A stretch of 64,000 nt of DNA from NCBI GenBank assembly GCA_020186115.1, contig WSYJ01000151.1, positions 186,001 through 250,000 of the forward strand. Reading direction: 5' to 3'. The stretch is from Histomonas meleagridis (taxonomy: Eukaryota > Parabasalia > Tritrichomonadida > Dientamoebidae). This document shows, piece by piece, positions 39,829-49,764 of this stretch. Below the pieces are notes generated by a model. That model worked only from the letters and a program-made list of their open reading frames with translations, searched no databases and was not told where the DNA came from. How positions within the stretch are numbered: the stretch's first letter is position 1; each line of letters starts with the position of its first letter. Both the position numbers and the translations under genes were made by a program.

Positions 39829-42057
39829 ATGGATTTACTCATGTACATCAAGCAAACAATTTTTAAATTAAAAAAAAGAAAATATTCCACAATCAGTTAC
39901 TTCATTAATCACTAAATTTGATGAAAGCCATATTTATTCACTTAACCTTATTATCAGTCAAATGATATTTGTACTATTTCATATGCGAATCAATAATTAC
40001 AAAATATATTTTGATTTTTTAAAAGAAATGCAACTTAATGAAGAAAATAATTGCAAATCATCTAAAATTTTTGATGTATTTACAAATCTTTTTGAAAATA
40101 TTGTTAAAAATCAATACATTAATCCCAAAATTATTCAAGATTTAAATATTCTAATAAATTTTATACATTATTTGTCTGAAGAAGAAATCAAAATGGAAAA
40201 TTATAATAATTTGATTCGAATCAAAGCAAATTATAATGAACTTTCACAGAATGATTGGGAACTAATTAAAGAAGGACATAATCCAAATGAAATTGCAAAA
40301 ATAATTCGAAATGATGAAGTAGAAAAACTTCAAGAAATATCATCACAAACAAATTTTGATTTTAATCAAATAATTGAGCCATCACTTTATGAAAGATGTT
40401 CATTCATTAATAAAGAAAATGTTTCATTAATTGATTATGCAGCATTTTTTTCAGCAGTTAAATGTTTTAAACATTTACTTGTGAATGGTGCTAATATAGA
40501 TAACACAGGTAAATATGCAGTTGCAGGTGGAAATGAAGAAATCATTCATTTATGTGAACAAAATCATTCATCATTTGAAGGTGCATATAAAACAGCAATT
40601 AGGTTTCATCAAAATGATATTTTTAAATATATTTATGAAAATAAACTTCAAAATTGTAATTTAAATGAATTAGGAATGAAATGTATTTTATATCATAATT
40701 ATGAAACTTTTTCATTTTTATTCAAAAAAAGAATAAAATTTAATAAAGATATAATATATTTATCAGCAAGAATCGGTAATCTATTTTTAGTTGAATATTT
40801 TCTTCAAAATAATCAAATTCCAAGGGATATCATGACTTATTCTCTAACATCAGGAAATATTGATCTCGTTAATTATTTTTTAGATAAAAAATGTTTAGAT
40901 ATTAATCACAAAAATATTTATTTTAATATTTTAAAATTTATTTTAACAATATGACATTTATAAATATAATTTGGAAATTATTTAAATTATTTGAAACAGC
41001 ACTCATGAAAGCATCTGAAAATGGTCGTATAGAAATAGTTAAATTGCTTCTAGAACAAGAAGGAATTGATATTAATGTTAAAGATAAAATTTATTTGTTT
41101 TATTTAATATTTATTTTAATAATTTTATATTTCAAAATAATATTTGGAAATTATTTAAATTATTTAATACAGCACTTATGAAAGCATCTTTTAATGGTCA
41201 TATAGAAATAGTTAAATTACTTCTTGAACAAGAAGGAATTGATATTAATGCTAAAGATATTTATTTGTTTTATTTAATATTTATTTTAATAATTTTATAT
41301 TTCAAAATAATATTTGGAAATTCTTTAAATTATTTAATACAGCACTTATGAAAGCATCTTTTAATGGTCATATAGAAATAGTTAAATTACTTCTTGAACA
41401 AGAAGGAATTGATATTAATGCTAAAGATATTTATTTGTTTTATTTAAATTTTCTTTTGATGATTTTGGAATATTTCACAATAATATTTGAAACAGCACTC
41501 ATGAAAGCATCTGAAAATGGTCGTATAGAAATAGTTAAATTGCTTCTAGAACAAGAAGGAATTGATATTAATGTTAAAGATATTTATTTATGTTTAATAC
41601 TTTAATTCCAAAATAATATTTGGAAATTATTTAAATTATTTGAAACAGCACTTATTAAAGCGTGTGTGAGAGATAATACAGAAATAGTTAAATTACTTCT
41701 TGAAAAAGAAGGAATTGATATTAATGCTAAAGATATTTATTTATGTTTAATACTTTAATTCCAAAATAATATTTGGAAATTATTTAAATTATTTGAAACA
41801 GCACTTATGATTGCATCTGAGAATGAGAACACCGAAATAGTTAAATTACTTCTTGAAAAAGAAGGAATTGATATTAATGCTAAAGATATTTATTTGTTTT
41901 ATTTGATATTTATTTTAATAATTTTGTATGTCAAAATAATATTAGGAAATTATTCAAAAAATTTGAAACGGCACTTATGAAAGCATCTAAAAAAGGTCAC
42001 ACAGAAATTGTTAAATTACTTCTTAATCAAAAAGGAATCGAAATGAATTCTGTATAA
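39829..42057 (+). pseudogene. Ankyrin locus 3: DUF3447-like N-terminus plus 7 ankyrin units
   Basis: A start at 39829 (MDLLMYIKQTIFKL) runs into the family frame only if the A8 run 39870-39877 is one base shorter. From there a long intact stretch reads through 40954, with KLSQNDWEL-like, GHNPNEIAKIIRNDEVEKLQEISSQTNFDFNQIIEPSLYERCSFINKENVSLIDYAAFFSAVKCFKHLL, and DUF3447-type ankyrin repeats (GGNEEIIHLCEQNHSSF, SGNIDLVNYFLDKK). Seven ankyrin units follow, with spacers of 80, 80, 80, 63, 63, 63 and 80 nt, the last unit ending in a normal stop at 42055. In one place (41440-41500) the 63-nt spacer happens to keep frame with no stop. This copy is the best preserved and the natural reference for the family. 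Confidence 0.65.
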
Positions 42058-42479
42058 TTATAAGGAAACTAACAATTTTATATCTAATATTTTTATAAGT
42101 AAGAGATTTGATAATACAATTATATCAAGAAAAGTTAAAAACCAATTAATTGCATTATTTATTGAAAGATGTTCAACAAATTGTAATACATCTAATAAAG
42201 TTGAATATAAAGAAAAAATTTGTTTTTATATTATGAAAATTTAAAAATTTTGATTAAAAGAAGCATTAAGAATTCAAATAATAATATATTTAAAAAAATA
42301 TGGCAATATGGTCTCAAAAGTATATTGAATATTATAACTATTAAAAATCAAATTAAATTTAAATTGAAAATTGATTTTAAATAAAAGATCAAATATTTTA
42401 TTTTAATTTTGTATACAAAAATATTTTGTTTTCAATAATATCATTTTTGATATCTTAATTTTATTAATCAAAAATCATA
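42058..42479. other. Intergenic, no gene seen
   Basis: Very AT-rich; short lysine/asparagine-coding strings near 42060-42240 have stops in all frames and could be decayed coding sequence, but nothing is identifiable. Confidence 0.45.
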
Positions 42480-44837
42480 ATGCTGCTAATAATATTATAT
42501 ATAAAATATATTAAAGCAGAAAAAACTCAAATAAATTTCACTTATCGAGATCAATCACCATACAGAGAAAGACGCATTTCATGGACTCATTATGGAAATA
42601 ATGTTTTCTATGAATTATATTTGAAAAAAAATGATCAATGGTATAAGGCGAAAGGTTACGAACATGACAAAATCAAGGTATTAAATATTGTTCCTACAAT
42701 TGAATATCACATTTTCCCATTTTCTTCCCAAAGAAGATTTTTAAAGTATCTTAAAATATGGATGGAAGGTGGAGAATTACAACTTGAAAATGGAGTAAAA
42801 ATTAATATAGAAGGAAAAGGAAAAGATATTAATCAAAACCAATTAATAAGCGTAACTCCTATTCCAATGGATATTTTTGAGAAAAATCCAAAAATAATAT
42901 TCGATTATGATGTTACAGTAATTGCAAAATGGGGAAAGCAGAATTGGGATAAATTTAAAAATAGATATACATATGATACCATCTTAAATTACATTGATTC
43001 TGGTAAAGGCCTACTTATTGATTGTTTTGCATTAACAGAAATTTTTCTTATATATATTGGGGCTGATGTAAAAACCCTTAAAAAATTTGGTGTGAATTAT
43101 TACGCTCCAAAGGAAATGATTAATTCTGATAAAGTAATTCCTGTAAAAAGTAATTCATTAATAACCAAATATCCGAACCTCATTGAAAATGATTTAAATA
43201 TTCCTTTTGTTAGTACAATTTCAAATTTTTATCATACTGGCGATATATGGTTTTCATTTCCCGAAGGTAAATCTCCACAAAGTAGTTACTTTCTTGCAAT
43301 TCATAATAATATAGGATTAATACAAACAGGAGTTTCGTTGAAAATGAATGATGATGAAGCTAAAATAATTGCTAATGCAATTTATTATTTAAAAAATAAG
43401 GATAACTTTTATGAAGACAAAATTTTATTTAAAGAACCAGATATTAAAACGAAAATTGATGAGAAAAATATGATTATAACTTGGAATGATGTTAGTTATG
43501 ATGCTTCATATTGGTATAAAATAAGGGCAATACAAAAAAACAATGGAACTGTCATGAAAGAAATCGAAAAACTTTTTTATACTAGTCAACGATTCGAGAA
43601 ATATTGTTTCTTTATAAGTGAATCTCAATCCCCAATTTATGAAACATATAAATGTGATAATTATAATTACATTACTAAAGAAAAGTCATATCAATACAAA
43701 AAACAAGATATTATGAAATATGCTCATATTTATCTTTTAGATAGTTTTCAAAGAAGAGTCGCTGAAACCCATGTTTTAATTCCTGGAAATATAACAAATA
43801 ATTATATACATGTAGAATCACCATTAACAAAAAAATCATTGCCATATGAAAAGAAAACTATTTTTAATAATAAAATAAATAACACAAATAATAGGAATTC
43901 AAATTTAATAAAAAAACATGAAGAACAGATTAAAATTCCTTCTAAAGAATTAATAAAAAACTCACTCAGTGAAACTCATAATATAGTACCTAACAAAACA
44001 CTTAAAGTTTCATCTAATAAAACATTAAAAATGTCGGTTAATAAAGATCAAAATACATTATCTAAAAAAATATTGAAAGTCTTACATAATGATAAATTAA
44101 AATCTTCAACCAATGAAGATCAGATTTCATTTTCTAATGAAACACAAAACACATCATCCACTGAAACAAAGAAAAGTTCATTCAATGAAGATCAAAATCC
44201 TTTATCTAAAGAAGCATTAAAAATACTATTTGATGAAACACAAAATAAAATGAAAGAAAAGCGAAATTCATTATCTAATGAAGTATTAAAAACTTCAAAT
44301 AGAGAAACATTAAAAGAATTAAATAAAAAAAATCATATTACATTTATTAATGAAACATTGAAAACTTCATCTGATAAAATTCAAAATACATTATCCAATA
44401 AAACAATAAAAAATTCTACCAACGAAGAACAAAATCCTTCATCCGAAAAAATATTGAATATTTCATTTGATGAAAAACATAATACATCTAAAGAAATGCA
44501 AAATACATTGACTACTAAAACATTAAATAACTTGTCTAACAAATCAATAAAAGTATCTGCTAATAAAGCACCACATAAAGATTTTATCCACCTAGCAGAA
44601 AAAGCCAAGAGTTCAACAAGCTCCTCTTATTTTATTGTTGTTATTTCAATAATGTGCGTTATAATTCTAATTGTAGTTGTTATTTCGATAAACAAACATA
44701 TTCATAAAAAGATCACTCAGTTTGAAGAAAGTGCTGAATCAATATATAATTTAGAGACACCAGTAACATATCATAACCCACTTTTTAATCTTCAAGATGA
44801 TCCATTTGATGAAGATTTTCAGAACATTTCAGAATAG
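42480..44837 (+). CDS. DUF5057-type surface protein with C-terminal membrane anchor
   Basis: The 785-residue protein begins with a hydrophobic leader (MLLIILYIKYIKA). Residues about 25-310 match the DUF5057 pattern shared by bacterial and trichomonad surface proteins: FDYDVTVIAKWGKQNWDKF, YIDSGKGLLIDCFALTE, then NNIGLIQTGVSLKMNDDEAKIIANAIYYLKN. A fibronectin-like section follows (about 320-440). Residues about 460-700 are low complexity with imperfect repeats of the type NKTLK(V/M)S and SNET, rich in Ser, Asn and Lys. One transmembrane helix (SSYFIVVISIMCVIILIVVVISI, about 715-737) precedes a short cytoplasmic tail ending in YHNPLF and acidic residues. The NPLF resembles the NPxY-like sorting motifs reported in trichomonad surface protein tails. 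It is probably displayed on the cell surface; ligand unknown. Confidence 0.7.
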   Translation: MLLIILYIKYIKAEKTQINFTYRDQSPYRERRISWTHYGNNVFYELYLKKNDQWYKAKGYEHDKIKVLNIVPTIEYHIFPFSSQRRFLKYLKIWMEGGELQLENGVKINIEGKGKDINQNQLISVTPIPMDIFEKNPKIIFDYDVTVIAKWGKQNWDKFKNRYTYDTILNYIDSGKGLLIDCFALTEIFLIYIGADVKTLKKFGVNYYAPKEMINSDKVIPVKSNSLITKYPNLIENDLNIPFVSTISNFYHTGDIWFSFPEGKSPQSSYFLAIHNNIGLIQTGVSLKMNDDEAKIIANAIYYLKNKDNFYEDKILFKEPDIKTKIDEKNMIITWNDVSYDASYWYKIRAIQKNNGTVMKEIEKLFYTSQRFEKYCFFISESQSPIYETYKCDNYNYITKEKSYQYKKQDIMKYAHIYLLDSFQRRVAETHVLIPGNITNNYIHVESPLTKKSLPYEKKTIFNNKINNTNNRNSNLIKKHEEQIKIPSKELIKNSLSETHNIVPNKTLKVSSNKTLKMSVNKDQNTLSKKILKVLHNDKLKSSTNEDQISFSNETQNTSSTETKKSSFNEDQNPLSKEALKILFDETQNKMKEKRNSLSNEVLKTSNRETLKELNKKNHITFINETLKTSSDKIQNTLSNKTIKNSTNEEQNPSSEKILNISFDEKHNTSKEMQNTLTTKTLNNLSNKSIKVSANKAPHKDFIHLAEKAKSSTSSSYFIVVISIMCVIILIVVVISINKHIHKKITQFEESAESIYNLETPVTYHNPLFNLQDDPFDEDFQNISE

Positions 44838-46030
44838 TACATAAGATGTACTAAATTAGGTTGAACTCTTTTATTAAAAAAATTGATTCAAATTTTTTTA
44901 ATTATGGTTTTATTATTAAGCATTCACCAGAATAATCTGTGTGTTAAATTAAATATATATTTCGTCAGATTTTTTAAGTCTTCAAATATCAGACATGTCG
45001 GCTATTAAAAAATCATCAGAGGAAGTCGAAAACTTTCATTATTTTTTAATCAACAATATTTACGTACAAGTGCTTTAGAGAAACAACAATAAAATAATAA
45101 ATATTATTAATTAAATAACCATTCAATTAATTTAGGTAACAAAACAATAATACAATCCTTTTTTTATTCAAATCACAAAAATTTTACTTTTAATAACAAA
45201 ACACCATTACACCCAGCTCCTAACAGTATTAGCTTTTTGAATTTATTAAAAAAATTCTGGTGAATGTGGCCCACATATTACACTTCACACTAGTGTCCAT
45301 GATCTTTAATCTGCTTCCAAAAGATTCTAACGATTATTTTTGATGATTTCCAATCAACAACCATTCAGATGAATGTATTATGAAGTAATAATGATTTGAT
45401 ATTATCGTAATTCACGAAGCCGCAAAATTTTCTCTCTGATAAGTAAAAGCAGATGAAGAATTCCTCAAAATCAGACTTGGGCAATGTTGGCTAATTTCAA
45501 TTTACGGTTATTGAAAATTGACCAATGTTGAAATAAGTGCCAAAATAAATTTGAAAATTGTTTAATTTAATTAACCGTAAATTGGAGTGGTATTGTGACA
45601 CTTTTAATCTTAACATATGAAAATTCGCTTCTCATAAGTTGATTCAACAATTTTTTCTTGTTCTGTACGGAAATTCAGAGTGGTTCCGACTCTTGGATAT
45701 GTCCCTTCAGAAAATTTGTAATTACTTTTTCGAGCATATACACTTAAAATATAAATAAAATCTTATAGTAAAAATTATTCTGCTAGATTCGGATTATTTG
45801 AGTATATGACTTTTATTTATATAAATTGATTTATACATAGGCTATTCATAAACAGTCGCTAAAAAGCCATTTTGCTATTTTTCATTGTGTTAAAAATATA
45901 ATCAAAAACCAATAGAACTATATTCACATGCAATATTCCATTTTGTAAGTGAATTGGGCACCCAAGTGGACCATTAAAAAAGGACGGAGTCAACCAAATC
46001 AACGGTCGCTAAATAAATTCAAATAAAACA
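44838..46030. other. Long intergenic region with an inverted repeat
   Basis: No gene is supported over 1.2 kb. A perfect 13-bp inverted repeat, CAATTTACGGTTA at 45498-45510 and its complement at 45572-45584, is separated by 61 nt. AACGGT occurs at 46001-46006 but next to a WD40 relic rather than a start. Confidence 0.5.
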
Positions 46031-46035
46031 CAAAA

Positions 46036-46310
46036 ATTCTATTTATAAAAGGCTCTCCTTCAAGATCATAAACATTGATAATACCATCATATCCACTAGT
46101 TGCAAAAAGTTATGGTGAACATGATAGAGCAACTGCACGATTTTTGTGTTGATTGACGAGCAACATCCCAAAATTCAAAAAATCCTTTAGCTGATAATGC
46201 ATGTAGATCAACACTAAAATTTATTAAATATGATAAAACTCTGCTTTCCAACAATCTTATACTTTTAAATAACGATCTCAAAGCCATTGTGTTTATGTTG
46301 CTAGAAAATG
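46036..46310 (-). pseudogene. WD40-repeat gene relic
   Basis: In two minus-strand frames one reads VDLHALSAKGFFEFWDVARQ and then, shifted, LFATSGYDGIINVYDLEGEPF. Both are typical WD40 blade sequences (FEFWD, INVYD, SGYDGI). The surrounding sequence lacks the other blades, so only a decayed fragment is left. Confidence 0.5.
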
Positions 46311-46387
46311 CGCCTTAACTAAAACACATTTTTTAAAAAAATGAATGATTTGAAATATTTAACGATTCACGTCAAACTGAACTCATC

Positions 46388-47506
46388 TTAAGTAACTGAG
46401 AAAAAGAGTTTTGATATCGTATATCGAGATCTGCTATGATGATCGAAAATCACTTCTTCACAACCTTCATCGCCGAACTTAGGAACCTTTCCACAGCAAG
46501 AGTACTTCACGAATATCATCTTGCTACCGTCTGGCATTGTTTCTTCCATTTCCATTTTTCCATTTGGCATCACTTTTCTTTCACCTTTATGCTCGAAATG
46601 CCTACATTCGACGTTATCAGCGTCAAACATTTCGCTCATTAGATACTTATGGCAAAACTCGCACTGGATTAGTTGCATTTTCTCGAAAATTTCGTTGCAT
46701 TTTGATTCGAAAATTTTTCTGTACTTTACACCGGGCTGATTGGGAATTGCCCAAATTGCGAAAGAAGCGCTTTCCTCGTTTTGGAAGTCGTCTGTCCTGA
46801 TCATTGCGAAGCCTAATTCATTGGACATTTCTTGGACTTTATAAATATCACAACATGATGAATCAACATATAAAAATTGTGCAACTTCAAGTTTGATGGA
46901 TGAAAATACATTTAATGCAAGTTTAACTTGGCTTAAGATTAATTGTGCAGTGGCAATATTTGTGTCAGCAAAGCTTATCTTGACAGATTTGTTGGGCTCT
47001 GAAACTTCAAAAGCAACTGGAAAATCTGCAAGAAGTGCGAGATTGTAGATAGTCTTTTTGGCTTCAAATTTTTTATGGTAGTTGCATTGCTCTTCTTTAG
47101 TTTGGTTAGTTGCAAATATCTCTATTAAAAATAATGCTTGTGGATAATTAATAACAAATTGATTTAAATGAAATGCTTCAATTGGTACTGGTTGAAGCGT
47201 TTTACCAAATAGTTCAGGTTGAAATTCTGGAATCTTTCGAATATCTGAAAAATCATCAATCGGAATTTCAAGGCAAAGAGATAAGTATGAAGCAGCACGC
47301 TTTTGGAAGTTGTTCAACACAGGAGCGCCAGGCACAACCTTTTCTGGTTTAGGACTTTCGATTTCTTCAAAGTTGAATTGATAAACAGAATCATCAATTG
47401 GAACGCCAAGTTTTCGGAAAATACACTCCCTTACCTTCGAAAGAATTTCATCATTTGAAGAAATGGTGAGTGCATTTCCAGATTTTGAGCACGAAATATT
47501 TTCCAT
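46388..47506 (-). CDS. Protein with C-terminal CHORD-like zinc-binding module
   Basis: From the ATG at 47506 (MENISCSKSGNALTISS) the protein has 372 residues. The first about 270 form an unrecognised alpha/beta region. The C-terminus (about 282-360) has cysteines and histidines spaced CEFCHKYL...ECRHFEH...YSCCGKVPKFGDEGCEEVIFDHH. The C-x2-C, C-x-H, SCC and C...H elements recall CHORD domains (CYNxGC...CxxHPG...WSCC...C..GxH), which bind two zinc ions and act with Hsp90 and SGT1 in other eukaryotes. The match is partial: the first Cys pair has closer spacing. Two AACGGT hexamers lie 40 and 80 bp upstream (47549-47554, 47586-47591). The TTG start at 47557 is rejected. Confidence 0.55.
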   Translation of the reverse strand: MENISCSKSGNALTISSNDEILSKVRECIFRKLGVPIDDSVYQFNFEEIESPKPEKVVPGAPVLNNFQKRAASYLSLCLEIPIDDFSDIRKIPEFQPELFGKTLQPVPIEAFHLNQFVINYPQALFLIEIFATNQTKEEQCNYHKKFEAKKTIYNLALLADFPVAFEVSEPNKSVKISFADTNIATAQLILSQVKLALNVFSSIKLEVAQFLYVDSSCCDIYKVQEMSNELGFAMIRTDDFQNEESASFAIWAIPNQPGVKYRKIFESKCNEIFEKMQLIQCEFCHKYLMSEMFDADNVECRHFEHKGERKVMPNGKMEMEETMPDGSKMIFVKYSCCGKVPKFGDEGCEEVIFDHHSRSRYTISKLFFSVT

Positions 47507-47548
47507 CAGCTGTTTGTATTTATAAAAAGTGGCAATCAAAAAGTTAGA

Positions 47549-47591
47549 AACGGTCAAATTTCATACAAATTCTCCAATTCAATTTAACGGT
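47549..47591. promoter_or_regulatory. Two AACGGT hexamers upstream of the CHORD-like gene
   Basis: AACGGT at 47549-47554 and 47586-47591; in the orientation of the minus-strand gene they read ACCGTT. The nearer one is 43 bp from the ATG. Confidence 0.45.
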
Positions 47592-47795
47592 TTCCCAAAT
47601 CCAAAAACGAAAAATTCATCTTAGCTGTTGGCGTTAAACAAAAAGAAGGTTTACAATAGAACAAATTTAATTCTTACTTTCGGCCTCAAACAATTTTGTA
47701 AAGTAAATTCTAAATTTAATCATTCAAATACAAATATTACCATCAAAGGAAGTGCTCTCTCTGTGAATTCTTTTGGTCATCTTATTGCTTTTTAC

Positions 47796-48698
47796 TTATT
47801 TAAATTGAAATTTGATTCCATTTGGGCAAATCAAATCAAGATTAAGAGGCCATACTTCCTTGTGGCTGTTCCTTCTATGTACACGGTCAATGGTTTCCTT
47901 CCATTTGTTCCATTGCTCAAGGTTTTCGGCGTCAAGAGTTTTGACCCAATTTTCGCAATCTTCCTTTTTGTTGAGAAGCTCAATGTAAAGCTCAGCGAAG
48001 TCGTATGGGAATCCGAGTTCATCTTCGTCTGTTTGTCCTTCCCATAAATCTGCTGAAGGAGGTGCAACAATGATTGAATCGATAACTCCAATTTCCTTTG
48101 CGACTGCTCTAACTTCAGACTTATGAAGATCATGGATTAGTTGTACATCACTTGTTCCATCGCCAGCCTTGCAAAAGTAATATAAGTATCCGTCTTCATC
48201 GTAATTTCCTGTTCCAAGAACAATGGATGGAATCTTTTGTGAGCCGAGTAATTGGCAAATGTAGTAAGCAACAGGAGTTCTCATGTAAGAGCGAAGTTGA
48301 CCAGTAGCAAATGCTGGTGCTTCTTTAATTCCAAGCGCTTGATCAACAATTGGATGGAGAAGATCGAAAACAGCTGTTTGGTCAACAGTTACATAGTCAA
48401 TTCCAAGAGCTTCGCAAAGGTCACGACCACGATTTTGAATGCTAGCTGTACTATGGATTGGTTGAAGAATTGCAAGTACCTTGGTGATTGGACTTCCTTC
48501 CATTTCCATGGCTTTTTTGGCAAGAACAAGAGTGACAGCTGAGTCAATTCCACCACTGCAATTAACAACACATCCTTTTAATCCAGATCTCTTCATGTAT
48601 TCGTTAAAGAGAGCACACTTTTGTTGTACCCATTGTGAAGCATTGAAGTTACGAGAGGCACGGATTTCTTGGAGCTTTGCTTGGAGCTGAGGAAGCAT
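47796..48698 (-). CDS. nadE: NH3-dependent NAD+ synthase
   Basis: The protein is 300 residues from the ATG at 48698 (MLPQLQAKLQEIRAS). It has the ATP-pyrophosphatase loop SGGIDSA (about 48-54), the RTPVAYYICQLL helix, VLGTGNYDEDGYLYYFCKAGDGTSDVQLIHDLHKSEVRAVAKEIGV, and APPSADLWEGQTDEDELGFPYDF, all standard NadE motifs. It lacks the N-terminal nitrilase-type glutaminase domain of most eukaryotic NAD synthases, so it should use free ammonia to amidate deamido-NAD. This short, bacterial-type form suggests acquisition from bacteria, which is an inference. ACCGTT (48765-48770), reading AACGGT on the gene strand, lies 67 bp upstream. Confidence 0.93.
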   Translation of the reverse strand: MLPQLQAKLQEIRASRNFNASQWVQQKCALFNEYMKRSGLKGCVVNCSGGIDSAVTLVLAKKAMEMEGSPITKVLAILQPIHSTASIQNRGRDLCEALGIDYVTVDQTAVFDLLHPIVDQALGIKEAPAFATGQLRSYMRTPVAYYICQLLGSQKIPSIVLGTGNYDEDGYLYYFCKAGDGTSDVQLIHDLHKSEVRAVAKEIGVIDSIIVAPPSADLWEGQTDEDELGFPYDFAELYIELLNKKEDCENWVKTLDAENLEQWNKWKETIDRVHRRNSHKEVWPLNLDLICPNGIKFQFK

Positions 48699-49764
48699 TT
48701 GTTTTTTGTGCTTTTGAGTGGTCAGAAGCTTTGAATCGGATATCAACTTTTTGAACTACTTTTGACCGTTATTCCATTTTTTGTTTATATATAAACGGGA
48801 TCGTTCATAATAATTCATCACAATGCAGTAGAATTATCTGCAAAAAAAGGCAAACTAAACAATGCATATATTAAAATTTTTATCAAATATTTTTAGATTT
48901 TGAGATATTATCAAATCATGAATTTAACTAAAAAGACTAAAAGATAAATTCGATTTTAATTGCATTTATCTAATCACATGGATTACCAATGTGTTATTTA
49001 TCCTATTTTAAGAAATCATAATATTATATATTACATATTTAATATTCTTGTTTTATTTTTAACACTTATACATACTATTAACTTTTCGTTGTTGTTTAGG
49101 CCTCAGATGCTTTACAAAATATAACAAAAATTTGATGAAAGATCGTTCATTAGCAATAATTGGGATGCACTTTTTGAGGGCAGTCATTTGTCAACTAGAT
49201 TTGAGAAAAGATTTTTTCTCCTTCAAAGTCACAGAAAAAACTAGACATCCTGCCAAAATTGTGACAACAGAAATTTATAACCATTTCATCGTCGTGAAAT
49301 TCAAATCGATGCCTATCGAATGTTATCGACCAAAAGATCCCCCAACAAAATGTGGTTATTCTAACACTTTAAACTCTTTTTTATGGTTATAACCGCATAA
49401 GATAACACGTGTGTGTTTTTCCTCGAGAAAGTGATGAGCGTATGTGTTGTTTTAATATTAATACATATCTTAAGATACTCATTGAGTTTGACATAATAGC
49501 CACTTAAATCAAATATAATATTCGATTATATACAAATAAAATAGTGTCAATGATAAAATCTGAAAAATATTCTTATTTTATTGCATTTTCAGGAATTTTG
49601 CACAGTTATAAATTTCTGTTTTTTTTTGTAAATTGCATGTATTCAAAAAAGTCGATAATTTGAAAAGTTTATCAATTTAAAACTTTTGATGAAAATTTTT
49701 GAATGCTTTTGAGCAGTTTTTTTGTAATACAACTCCATCGATTCAATTCGAAGCTACAAATATC
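48699..49764. other. Intergenic, about 1.1 kb
   Basis: Holds the NadE promoter motif at 48765-48770. An 86-codon ORF at 49132-49392 has no recognised features. The palindrome GGTTATAACC lies at 49385-49394 and recurs in the promoter of the gene at 53165. Confidence 0.5.

Noticed and set aside
42480-44837. M60-like (HExxH) metallopeptidase for the surface protein
   Set aside because: No HExxH motif is present; the DUF5057 pattern fits better.
49132-49392. 86-codon ORF
   Set aside because: No recognisable domain, isolated in an AT-rich intergenic region; no positive evidence beyond its length.
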